A stretch of 36,212 nt of DNA, taken from NCBI GenBank assembly GCA_964639335.1, contig CAZXCJ010000008.1, forward strand, positions 1 through 36,212, read 5' to 3'. The notes under the pieces are model-generated. The model was not told the origin of the DNA, searched no databases, and saw only the letters and a list, made by a program, of their open reading frames with translations. Position numbers and translations under genes: made by a program. The stretch's first letter is position 1; each line of letters starts with the position of its first letter. The stretch is from JAIOTH01 sp964639335 (lineage in GTDB: Bacteria > Patescibacteriota > Patescibacteriia > UBA1558 > S5-K13). This document shows, piece by piece, positions 6,044-13,701 of the stretch.

Positions 6044-7192
6044 ATGAACATTGCCATTGACATTACCCCTCTTAAGCAAAAAAATTTAAGCGGAGTGGGA
6101 AAATATTTAAAAGAAACATTGTCTAGATTATTAATTTTAGACCGAAAGAATAAATATTTTTTAATTAGTTTTGGTAGAAAAAACAAAAGTATAGATGTTG
6201 ATTTGAAAAGTGAAAATGTCAAACTAATACATTATAATATTCCCAGCAAGCTAATGTTTATTCTAAGCTTGTTTTTTAAATGGCCAAATTTGGATGTAGA
6301 TATTTTTTGGTTGCCTAATTTTAATATTTGTCATTTAAAAGGCCGGTCTGCCGGCAGGCAAGGTAAAAATATTAAATTAATCAGTACAGTACACGACTTG
6401 TCTTTTATAAAATATCCCCAATTTTTGAATTGGTCGCGCAAGTTATGGCATAAATTTGTCTGTCCTAGAAAAATTATCCAAAATAGCGATAAATTAATTG
6501 CTGTTTCCGAAAATACCTCTTTAGATTTACAAAACATCTATCATGTTTCAACAGATAAAATTATAGTATCGCCGCTCGGAGTAGACCGGAAGTTTAACAA
6601 AATAGCCAAGCAAGAATATTTACAGCAGATTAAAGAAAAATATCAATTAAAAAATGACTTTGTTCTTTTTGTGGGCACCAAAGAACCACGAAAAAATATT
6701 TTAGCAGTTTTAATGGCCTTTAAAAAAATAAATTTTGATTTAGATTTATTCATCCTGGGGCCTTCGGGATGGAAAGAAGGTCCTTGGCGAGATTATTATC
6801 AGCATTTACCCCCAGAGGTTAAAGAGCGAATAAAGATTTTAGATTATTGTCTAGAGAAAGATTTACCGGCTTTATATAATTTAGCCAAGGTTTTTATTTG
6901 GCCGTCTTTTTATGAAGGTTTTGGTTTGCCGGTTTTAGAGGCCCTGGCCTGTGGTTGTCCGGTTATAAGTTCTAACAATTCTTCCTTGCCAGAAGTTGTT
7001 AAAGAAAATGCTTTATTAATTGAGGCCTTTGATGTTCAAGATTTGTATTTGGCCTTAAAGCAATTATTGACCGATCAAGATCTTTATAATTTTTATAAAA
7101 GTAAAAGTTTTGATAAAGAATATTATAATAATTGGGACAGGGCAGCAGAGGAATTGCTAGAATTATTTAATAAATTAAAAATCCAAAGCTAA
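6044..7192 (+). CDS. GT4-family glycosyltransferase with repeat-encoded insert
   Basis: A 382-residue GT-B glycosyltransferase. The N-terminal MNIAIDITPLKQKNLSGVGK is the usual start of this subfamily, with STVHDLSFIKYP after the first Rossmann strands. In the donor domain, GTKEPRKNILAVLMAF and YEGFGLPVLEALACGCPVIS carry the sugar-nucleotide binding glutamates. Residues about 99-107 (KGRSAGRQG) are encoded by a GC-rich palindromic repeat inserted in frame just before the conserved HDLS region. They are unlike anything expected in the family but do not break the frame. The stop codon lies in an AGCTAATGGCT-type inverted repeat that fills the 32-bp gap to the next gene. It is probably translated with the downstream GT4 gene. 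Sugar specificity is unknown. Confidence 0.88.
   Translation: MNIAIDITPLKQKNLSGVGKYLKETLSRLLILDRKNKYFLISFGRKNKSIDVDLKSENVKLIHYNIPSKLMFILSLFFKWPNLDVDIFWLPNFNICHLKGRSAGRQGKNIKLISTVHDLSFIKYPQFLNWSRKLWHKFVCPRKIIQNSDKLIAVSENTSLDLQNIYHVSTDKIIVSPLGVDRKFNKIAKQEYLQQIKEKYQLKNDFVLFVGTKEPRKNILAVLMAFKKINFDLDLFILGPSGWKEGPWRDYYQHLPPEVKERIKILDYCLEKDLPALYNLAKVFIWPSFYEGFGLPVLEALACGCPVISSNNSSLPEVVKENALLIEAFDVQDLYLALKQLLTDQDLYNFYKSKSFDKEYYNNWDRAAEELLELFNKLKIQS
6341..6364. repeat. In-frame palindromic repeat inside a glycosyltransferase gene
   Basis: The core CTGCCGGCAG (6348-6357) is a perfect palindrome within a strongly GC-rich 24-bp patch, and G6346 pairs with C6359. In the reading frame it adds about eight residues (GRSAGRQG). 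CTGCCGGCAG-centred repeats are, to my knowledge, frequent in Parcubacteria genomes. The base composition contrasts sharply with the surrounding gene. Confidence 0.7.
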
Positions 7193-7224
7193 TGGCTAAC
7201 AGCTGATAGCCGAAAGCTAATTAC

Positions 7225-8373
7225 ATGAAAATAGTCATAGACGCTCGTTTTTTTGGAACTGGAACAGGAATTGGTCGTTATGTAGAGCAATTGATTTTAA
7301 ATTTAGAGAAGATTGATTTAAGAAATAAGTATTTTATTTTAATTAATCAAAGAAATAAAGACAAATACCAGCCTAGTAATTTAAATTTTAAAAAAATTAT
7401 AGTTAATATTCCTTGGTATGGACTGGCAGAGCAAATTAAAATTCCTTTAGTTTTAAATAAAATTAAACCGGATTTAGTTCATTTTCCGCATTTTAATGTA
7501 CCATTTTTTTGTAAATATCCATTTGTTGTTTCTATTCATGATTTAATTTTAACCAAATATCCTAGTCAGCGAGCTACAACCCTATCGCCTTTAAAATATT
7601 TTTTAAAAAATTTATTATATAAGATTATTATTCGTCGAGCTGTTAAAGAATCTCAGACAGTTATTACCATGGCAAATTTCACCAAAGAGGAAATAGTTAG
7701 AGAATTTAAACTTGTAGAGACGCAAAGTGTTGCGTCTGTACAAAAGATTAAGGTTATTTATGAGGGCGTTACGAAATTAGAATATAATGACGCGGAAGTT
7801 GATTTTAAAAAACACCTTCGTTTGCCGATGGGCACGAGAATTAACAAAAAATTCGTTTTATATGTGGGTAATGCTTATCCACACAAAAATTTAGAATTTA
7901 TGGTTAGGGCCTTTAAAAATTTTCAACAAGATTGTCAGCTGGTTCTAATCGGTCGAAAAGATTATTTTTACCAGCGCTTGGAAAAACTTATTCAAGATTT
8001 AAATTTAAACCAAAGAATAATTTTAACTGGCCATATAGCAGATGAAAAATTAGGAGCTTTTTACAGAAATACTCAGGCTTATATTTTTCCATCTCTTTGC
8101 GAGGGTTTTGGCCTGCCTCCCTTGGAGGCCCTGCAATTTGAAATTCCGGTTTTATCTAGTAATTTTTCTTGTTTGCCAGAAATTTTAGAAGATTCAGCTT
8201 TATATTTTGATCCTACAAACAAAGATGATTTTTTAAAGAAATTGAATCAGATTTTATGGGATGAAAATTTGAGAAATGAATTGATTAGTAATTCCAAAAA
8301 AATATTGCTAAAATATAATTGGCAGAAGACAGCAGAAAAAACTTTAAAAATTTATACAAGCCTTAAGCCTTAA
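7225..8373 (+). CDS. GT4-family glycosyltransferase with palindrome-derived insert
   Basis: A 382-residue GT-B enzyme paralogous to the preceding gene. It has MKIVIDARFFGTGTGIGRYV at the N-terminus, VSIHDLILTKYPS, then VGNAYPHKNLEFMVRAF and CEGFGLPPLEALQFEIPVLS in the donor domain. Residues about 165-173 (ETQSVASVQ), at the junction of the two Rossmann domains, come from a 32-nt near-perfect DNA palindrome. A second irregular stretch (about 190-206) overlaps another weak hairpin. Both keep the frame. The last codon and stop overlap the inverted repeat TAAGCCGTA/TACGGCTTA (8371-8379 with 8416-8424). Tandem GT4 genes suggest stepwise assembly of one oligosaccharide. Substrates cannot be inferred. 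Confidence 0.88.
   Translation: MKIVIDARFFGTGTGIGRYVEQLILNLEKIDLRNKYFILINQRNKDKYQPSNLNFKKIIVNIPWYGLAEQIKIPLVLNKIKPDLVHFPHFNVPFFCKYPFVVSIHDLILTKYPSQRATTLSPLKYFLKNLLYKIIIRRAVKESQTVITMANFTKEEIVREFKLVETQSVASVQKIKVIYEGVTKLEYNDAEVDFKKHLRLPMGTRINKKFVLYVGNAYPHKNLEFMVRAFKNFQQDCQLVLIGRKDYFYQRLEKLIQDLNLNQRIILTGHIADEKLGAFYRNTQAYIFPSLCEGFGLPPLEALQFEIPVLSSNFSCLPEILEDSALYFDPTNKDDFLKKLNQILWDENLRNELISNSKKILLKYNWQKTAEKTLKIYTSLKP
7712..7743. repeat. 32-nt palindrome inserted in frame
   Basis: TTGTAGAGACGCAA (7712-7725) pairs with TTGCGTCTGTACAA (7730-7743) with one mismatch and a 4-nt loop. GAGACGCAA-type palindromes are common as dispersed miniature repeats in several bacterial groups. Here the element sits in the interdomain linker of a GT4 enzyme. 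Confidence 0.7.
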
Positions 8374-8424
8374 GCCGTAGGAGACAAGCTATAAGATTTG
8401 AGTTATAAATTAACTTACGGCTTA
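8371..8424. repeat. Inverted repeat overlapping a stop codon
   Basis: TAAGCCGTA (8371-8379), starting with the glycosyltransferase stop codon, pairs with TACGGCTTA (8416-8424). There is no T tract, so it is not a classical terminator. It may be a processing hairpin or a remnant of a dispersed repeat. Confidence 0.55.
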
Positions 8425-8451
8425 GAGCTTACAACTTATGGCTATTTTATT

Positions 8452-8479
8452 TTGCTAAATCTTAAAAAAATTGTATAAT
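8452..8479 (+). promoter_or_regulatory. Leaderless promoter of the DUF4012 gene
   Basis: TTGCTA (8452-8457) and TATAAT (8474-8479) with a 16-bp spacer. The predicted start is at 8486-8487, the A of the ATG, giving a leaderless mRNA. Confidence 0.75.
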
Positions 8480-8486
8480 AAATGAT

Positions 8487-11366
8487 ATGAGAAAAACTGT
8501 TCAGAAAAAGAAAAAACTTCCTAAAAAGAAAAGGAAGAAATCTTTGGTTAGAAAAACGACCTCAACTAAAAAGAAAAAAACTACTCGCAAAAGGGGCCGA
8601 CCAAGAAAAAGCAAAGACACAACTAAAAATAAGAAGGTGTCAACTATTAATTTTGTTATAGAAAAAAAGGATGAATTTTTAATAGATTCTTCTGAAGATA
8701 CGCCAGTAATCAATTTTCAGCCGGGTTTTTTAGTTAATAAAACCGACGTGGACGAATTTTTAAATGAAGTAGAAATTGATGATGAAAAGTCAATTTTAAT
8801 TAAAAATTCTTCAAATACCCCTCAAACAGAATCTGTTTTGAATAATTCTTCTAGCAAAGAGAGAAAAAATGAACTAGACAAATTAATTCATGATGATTAC
8901 GTATTTACAGAAAAGACCGTTAAGGATGCAACCTATAATTTAAAGTTAAAAGAAGATCAGGTTAAAATTAGCAAAACCAAAAGCATGCCCTTTAAATCTA
9001 AACATGTGGTTAATTTGAGAAATCGTAAACCAGCGGTGAGCAATAAGGAAAATTTGGAATTAAAATTTGACATGCCTCGAAAAAAAACCGTGTCTAATAT
9101 TTCTTCTTTATACGTTAGAGAATTATTATATTTAAGTTCAAAAACAAAGTTTTTTAAATTAACTAACTTTTTTGGCGAGGGTTTTGTCAATTTTATACGT
9201 TATATTTTTAAAGGTATATTTTTAGTCCTGACTGCTTTAGTAAATTTTTTGTTTTCTATATTTTTAAGCATTAATAATTTAGGGAGAAAAATTATAAGAT
9301 TTTTAACAGAAGATTTTGATAAAGTAAAAAATGAAGAGATCAAGGTTTTTCCAAGACATCAAAAATCAAAATTTTTATTTATATTTAGTCCAGCCCTTTT
9401 ATTTAATAAAAACACTTTTAAAAATTCAACGAGAATTTTCAGTTTTGTAATTATTTGTTTCTTAATTATTTCATCAATTAAAGCTCTGTCAATGGTGAGC
9501 CAGGTTGATGCTAAGAAGGGTGAAGTTTTGGGTATTTCTGAAATGGCTTTTGGAGATTTTCAAAAAGGCCTGGAATCTATGGCCAATTCGGATTTTCAAA
9601 AGGCCCAGATAAATTTTTCAGAAGCTAATCAGAGATTTTTAGAAGCCGAGGCAATCGTTTCTCAATACAATAATTTATTTTTAGAAATTCTAAAATTAAT
9701 ACCCCCTGAAGGCAAAAAATTAGATAACGGTATTAAATTATTAAGCGCTGGGCGCCTTTTGTCAGAATCAGCTCAAGAAATGAGCGCAGTTTTAAAACAA
9801 CAGGAAAAGGAAATACCAATAACTGATAAAATCAAATTAATATCCAATAATTTAATTCAGACCAGGGGTAGTATGGAAAAGGCCTCTGATTGTATTTCTG
9901 AAATTGATTTAAAAGACCTGCCAGAAGGCTATCAAGAAGATTTTAAAAAAATTAAAGAAAATTTTCCCATACTGATTAATGGTTTAAATAAATTAGATTC
10001 ATTTTTTGAAGTTGTTTTAGATATATTGGGAGACAAGATACCGCGGAGATATTTATTAGTATTTCAAAATAATCACGAGCTAAGACCAACGGGTGGATTT
10101 GTAGGAAGCATGGCTTTAGTAGATGTTAGGAATGGAGAATTGGTTAATGTAGAAGTTCCAGAAGGAGGACCATATGATTTGCAAGCCGGTTTTCATGAAA
10201 ATATTATTGCCCCCAGGCAGTTTTGGAGCATAAATCCAAATTTGAATTTTTGGGATACAAATTTATTTTTACATTTTCCATCTTCCGCTGAATTAATGTT
10301 AAAATATTATGAAAAATCAGGCGGTCCAACAGTTGATGGTTTGATTGCTGTTAATAGTAGTGTGATGGTGGAGTTTTTGAAAATTATTGGTCCGATTTAT
10401 TTAGAAGATAGGGGCTTGGAAATAAATTCGGATAATTTTATGATTGAGGTACAAAAAATTGTGGAAATTACCGACAAAGGAGGCAAGCCTAAGGCCATCA
10501 TAGGAGAATTATTTTCTGGGGTTTTAGATATTATATTTAAGGATAAAAGTTTAGATTATTTGTCTGCTTTAAGTATTTTTAATAATTCCCTTACATCCAA
10601 AGATATTCAAATGTATTTTACGAATTCAGCGCTTCAGGGAAGGGCTGATGCTTATGGCTGGAGCGGAGCCATGATTGATACTAGCAAGGATTATTTAGCA
10701 ATTGTAAATACTAATATCGGTGGGAGCAAGACAGATGAATTTGTTGAGCAGAATATAGTTCATGACGTAGAATTTTTATCAAATGGAAAAATTATTGATA
10801 CAGTTAAAATTGAGAGAACATATATTCCAAAGGCAGATAATTTTTTTAGTGAATATCAGAATAGAGATTATTTAGCAGTATATGTCCCCCAGGGCAGTAA
10901 ATTATTAGAAGCTACTGGTTTTGAAGAAGAGCCAGAAGATGAATATATGAGCCCAGTTTTTGGATCTAAAGAAGATCAAGACATTTTAGAAATACAGGGC
11001 AGATACTTTATTGATGAAGTTTCGGGCACTAGAGTTCATGATGAATTTAATAAAACTGTTTTTAGTGGTTGGCAGTATTTACAGCCCGGAGAGCAAAAAG
11101 AAATTATTATTCGATATGAATTGCCCTTTACTTTAAATGTTAATAATGAAATATCTTTATTGGATAAGTTTTTTAAGATGGGGAAAAATATAAATACAGA
11201 TGCTTATACTGTTTCTTATGATAAACAGTCGGGAATTATTTCAAAATTAGAAACAAATTATACTTGGTCAGAAGATTTGAATTTGATTTGGAGTAATTTA
11301 GAAAATGTTAATCAGAGCCATTTATTTAATAAAAATATTATTAATGGTTTAATATTAAAAAAATAA
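8487..11366 (+). CDS. DUF4012 membrane-anchored surface protein
   Basis: A 959-residue protein. Residues 1-50 are almost pure Lys/Arg/Thr and contain KRGRPRK (about 35-41), an AT-hook-like core. Residues 51-215 are polar and probably disordered. Hydrophobic segments lie at about 233-260 (FIRYIFKGIFLVLTALVNFL) and about 312-332 (the last likely anchor). The rest, beyond about 340, should be extracytoplasmic. DUF4012 occupies about 515-760, with LLVFQNNHELRPTGGFVGSM and FPSSAELMLKYYEKSGG. In other bacteria this domain is typically linked to exopolysaccharide clusters, but its biochemical role is not established. Here it follows three glycosyltransferases and has its own promoter. A DUF975-like gene starts 4 bp downstream, so the two are co-transcribed. 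It could organise or attach surface glycan. Confidence 0.88.
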   Translation: MRKTVQKKKKLPKKKRKKSLVRKTTSTKKKKTTRKRGRPRKSKDTTKNKKVSTINFVIEKKDEFLIDSSEDTPVINFQPGFLVNKTDVDEFLNEVEIDDEKSILIKNSSNTPQTESVLNNSSSKERKNELDKLIHDDYVFTEKTVKDATYNLKLKEDQVKISKTKSMPFKSKHVVNLRNRKPAVSNKENLELKFDMPRKKTVSNISSLYVRELLYLSSKTKFFKLTNFFGEGFVNFIRYIFKGIFLVLTALVNFLFSIFLSINNLGRKIIRFLTEDFDKVKNEEIKVFPRHQKSKFLFIFSPALLFNKNTFKNSTRIFSFVIICFLIISSIKALSMVSQVDAKKGEVLGISEMAFGDFQKGLESMANSDFQKAQINFSEANQRFLEAEAIVSQYNNLFLEILKLIPPEGKKLDNGIKLLSAGRLLSESAQEMSAVLKQQEKEIPITDKIKLISNNLIQTRGSMEKASDCISEIDLKDLPEGYQEDFKKIKENFPILINGLNKLDSFFEVVLDILGDKIPRRYLLVFQNNHELRPTGGFVGSMALVDVRNGELVNVEVPEGGPYDLQAGFHENIIAPRQFWSINPNLNFWDTNLFLHFPSSAELMLKYYEKSGGPTVDGLIAVNSSVMVEFLKIIGPIYLEDRGLEINSDNFMIEVQKIVEITDKGGKPKAIIGELFSGVLDIIFKDKSLDYLSALSIFNNSLTSKDIQMYFTNSALQGRADAYGWSGAMIDTSKDYLAIVNTNIGGSKTDEFVEQNIVHDVEFLSNGKIIDTVKIERTYIPKADNFFSEYQNRDYLAVYVPQGSKLLEATGFEEEPEDEYMSPVFGSKEDQDILEIQGRYFIDEVSGTRVHDEFNKTVFSGWQYLQPGEQKEIIIRYELPFTLNVNNEISLLDKFFKMGKNINTDAYTVSYDKQSGIISKLETNYTWSEDLNLIWSNLENVNQSHLFNKNIINGLILKK

Positions 11367-11370
11367 ATTT

Positions 11371-12024
11371 ATGGAGAGAAAATTTTCTATCAAAGAAGCT
11401 ATTAATTTTGGCTGGGAAACTGTTAAAAATAATTTAAAATTTTTTCTACTTTTTAGTTTATTAGTTCTTATTTTTTCTTTTTTACCGGTCCTAGCAGATG
11501 AATTTGCCAAAAAGGCAAATACCAACACTATATATATGTTATGCAAAGTTTTATATTGGGTTTTTACACTTCTATCTGTTTTTGTTTCTTTGGGCGCCAT
11601 TAAGATATCTTTAAAATTTGTAAATAAAGAAAAAGCTGAAATAGCAGATTTATTTTCTCAATATGATGTGTTTATAAATTATTTTGTGGGCACGATTATG
11701 TATTCAGTGGTTGTTTTTGTGGGCATTTTTCTCTTGATAATTCCAGGAATAATTTGGAGTATTAAATTTCGTTATTTTGGTTATTTAATAGTTGAAGAGA
11801 ATTTAAAACCCCTAGAGGCCTTTAAAAAAAGTGCAAAAATTACCCAGGGTGTGAAATGGCAACTTTTAGAATTTAGTTTTGTTTTAATTTTAATATCTTT
11901 GTTGGGATTTATGGCTTTATTTGTCGGAAGTTTTATTACTATACCATTAGTGCTTTTGGCAGAAGTATTTGTTTATAAAAAATTAAAAGAAGAAATTCCC
12001 AGCACAAATCCTATAACTATTTAG
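11371..12024 (+). CDS. DUF975-like polytopic membrane protein
   Basis: A 217-residue integral membrane protein with about five hydrophobic helices: about 22-40 (FFLLFSLLVLIFSFLPVL), 58-78, 100-127, 168-190 and 190-205. The loop SIKFRYFGYLIVEENLKPLE and the following KKSAKITQGVKWQL resemble the DUF975/YciC-type family, in which this amphipathic segment precedes the C-terminal helices. The function of that family is not established. The start codon is 4 bp after the DUF4012 stop, so it is in the same operon. A terminator follows at 12040-12070. A role in envelope biogenesis fits the neighbours but is inference. Confidence 0.7.
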   Translation: MERKFSIKEAINFGWETVKNNLKFFLLFSLLVLIFSFLPVLADEFAKKANTNTIYMLCKVLYWVFTLLSVFVSLGAIKISLKFVNKEKAEIADLFSQYDVFINYFVGTIMYSVVVFVGIFLLIIPGIIWSIKFRYFGYLIVEENLKPLEAFKKSAKITQGVKWQLLEFSFVLILISLLGFMALFVGSFITIPLVLLAEVFVYKKLKEEIPSTNPITI

Positions 12025-12039
12025 TTTAAAATATGAAAG

Positions 12040-12070
12040 GCCTTTATTATTTAAAATAAGGGCTTTTTTT
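12040..12070 (+). terminator. Rho-independent terminator
   Basis: GCCTTTATT (12040-12048) pairs with AATAAGGGC (12055-12063, one G-U), followed by seven Ts. It ends the DUF4012/DUF975 operon immediately before the murJ -10. Confidence 0.75.
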
Positions 12071-12086
12071 GTTTAAAAGCAGATGA

Positions 12087-12092
12087 TATAAT
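12087..12092 (+). promoter_or_regulatory. -10 element of murJ
   Basis: A perfect TATAAT with its last base 9 bp before the murJ ATG, implying a 2-4 nt or absent leader. No convincing -35: the matching position is the T tract of the upstream terminator. Confidence 0.55.
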
Positions 12093-12101
12093 ATTATTAT
12101 T

Positions 12102-13697
12102 ATGATTAAAAAATTATTAAGAAAATTAAACACTACTATTGTTGGCGGAGCAATTTTAATTAGTTTTTTTACCATATTTAGCAAGGCGCTTGGTTTGGTT
12201 AGGGATAGAATCTTGGCTTCTTTTTTCGGCGCTGGACAGGTTTTAGATTCTTATTTTGCTTCTTTTAGGATTCCAGATTTAATTTTTAATACTTTAGTAT
12301 TGGGGGCCCTAGCCTCTGCTTTTGTGCCAGTTTTTACCAAGTTAAATCAAAAAGACAAATCCAGGGCTATTAAAGTTTCTAATTCAATTTTAAATATCAT
12401 TAGCTTGGGATTGGCAATCATAGCTCTAATATTTATTATTAAGGCAGATTTTTTTGTGAGGATTTTATTTTCCGGTTTTAATGAATTCCAATTTAAACTC
12501 ACTACTCAGCTGACTAGGATAATGTTGTTAAGTATTATTATTTTTGGCATTAGCAATGTCATGAGCAGTTTGTTGAATTCCTATAAATCCTATTTTAGTT
12601 ATAGCATCGCCCCATTAATGTATAATATTGGAATTATTATCGGCATAATATTTTCTAGATTTTATGGTTTTATTTATTTAGCCTGGGGAGTTGTTTTAGG
12701 AGCTTTTTTACATTTAATTATTCAATTAATAGCAGTTTTAAAAATTGGGTGGAAATATCAGCCAATATTAGATTTTAAGGATAAATATGTTAAAAAGATA
12801 TTTAAATTAATGATTCCTAGAACTTTTGGTTTGGCTGTTAATCAAATCAATCAATTGGTCATTACAATGATTGCCTCTGGTTTAGCCATAGGCAGTATTT
12901 CAGTTTTTTATTTTGGAATTAATTTACAATCAGTAGTAGTTAGTATTTTTGGCATAACAATAGCTATTGTTATTTTTCCAGTTTTATCAGAGAAAGCCGA
13001 TGATCATAAGAAATTTATTCATTATTTAGTAAATAAAATAAAAAGAGTAATTTTCTTAGTTGTGCCCATTTCAGTTTTAATGATTTTATTAAGAGCCCAA
13101 ATAGTGAGAGTTGTTTTAGGTACAGGAAGCTTTGATTGGCAAGATACTTATTATACTGCTCAAGTTTTGGGCTATTTTTCATTGTCTTTGGTTTTTCAAT
13201 GCCTGATTCCTATTATTGCTAGAGCTTTTTATGCTTTAGAAGATACTAAAACCCCAGTCATTACTAGTGTGATTAGCCTTGTAATTAATATATGTTTAGC
13301 TTTAGTATTGAGTAAATCTATGGGCATTGAAGGCTTAGCTATTGCCTTTTCTGTTAGTAGTATTATTAATTTAAGTTTATTATTTATTATTTTAAATAAA
13401 AAGTTTTTTCATATGAAAAGATATGAGTGGAAAAGTTTTATTATTAAAGTTATTATTAGTTCTCTGGTAATGGGCGGAGTAGTATATATTGCAAGGTACC
13501 TTTTATCATTAGGAGTTAATATGAATACTTTTATTGGCATACTATTACAATTAACATTTTCTTTTTTATTGGGAGCCATTGTTTATTTTATGCTCAGTGT
13601 TATTATGAAGATTCCAGAATCAGATTTATTAAAAAAATACTATCATAAATTAGAAGTTTATTTATTAGGTAAGATTAATAATTCCCGCAAATTTTAA
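12102..13697 (+). CDS. murJ: Lipid II flippase MurJ
   Basis: A 531-residue MOP-superfamily exporter with about 14 hydrophobic helices, the standard MviN/MurJ length and topology. Diagnostic segments are ISFFTIFSKALGLVRDRILA near the N-terminus (the family's KxxGxxRD region), FFGAGQVLDSYFASFRIPD, and FYALEDTKTPV in the second half. It flips lipid II, the product of the MraY/MurG steps encoded further on, to the outer face of the membrane. The lepA ATG begins 4 bp after its stop. It has its own -10 element close to the ATG. No sign of truncation or frameshift. Confidence 0.93.
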   Translation: MIKKLLRKLNTTIVGGAILISFFTIFSKALGLVRDRILASFFGAGQVLDSYFASFRIPDLIFNTLVLGALASAFVPVFTKLNQKDKSRAIKVSNSILNIISLGLAIIALIFIIKADFFVRILFSGFNEFQFKLTTQLTRIMLLSIIIFGISNVMSSLLNSYKSYFSYSIAPLMYNIGIIIGIIFSRFYGFIYLAWGVVLGAFLHLIIQLIAVLKIGWKYQPILDFKDKYVKKIFKLMIPRTFGLAVNQINQLVITMIASGLAIGSISVFYFGINLQSVVVSIFGITIAIVIFPVLSEKADDHKKFIHYLVNKIKRVIFLVVPISVLMILLRAQIVRVVLGTGSFDWQDTYYTAQVLGYFSLSLVFQCLIPIIARAFYALEDTKTPVITSVISLVINICLALVLSKSMGIEGLAIAFSVSSIINLSLLFIILNKKFFHMKRYEWKSFIIKVIISSLVMGGVVYIARYLLSLGVNMNTFIGILLQLTFSFLLGAIVYFMLSVIMKIPESDLLKKYYHKLEVYLLGKINNSRKF

Positions 13698-13701
13698 TTT
13701 T

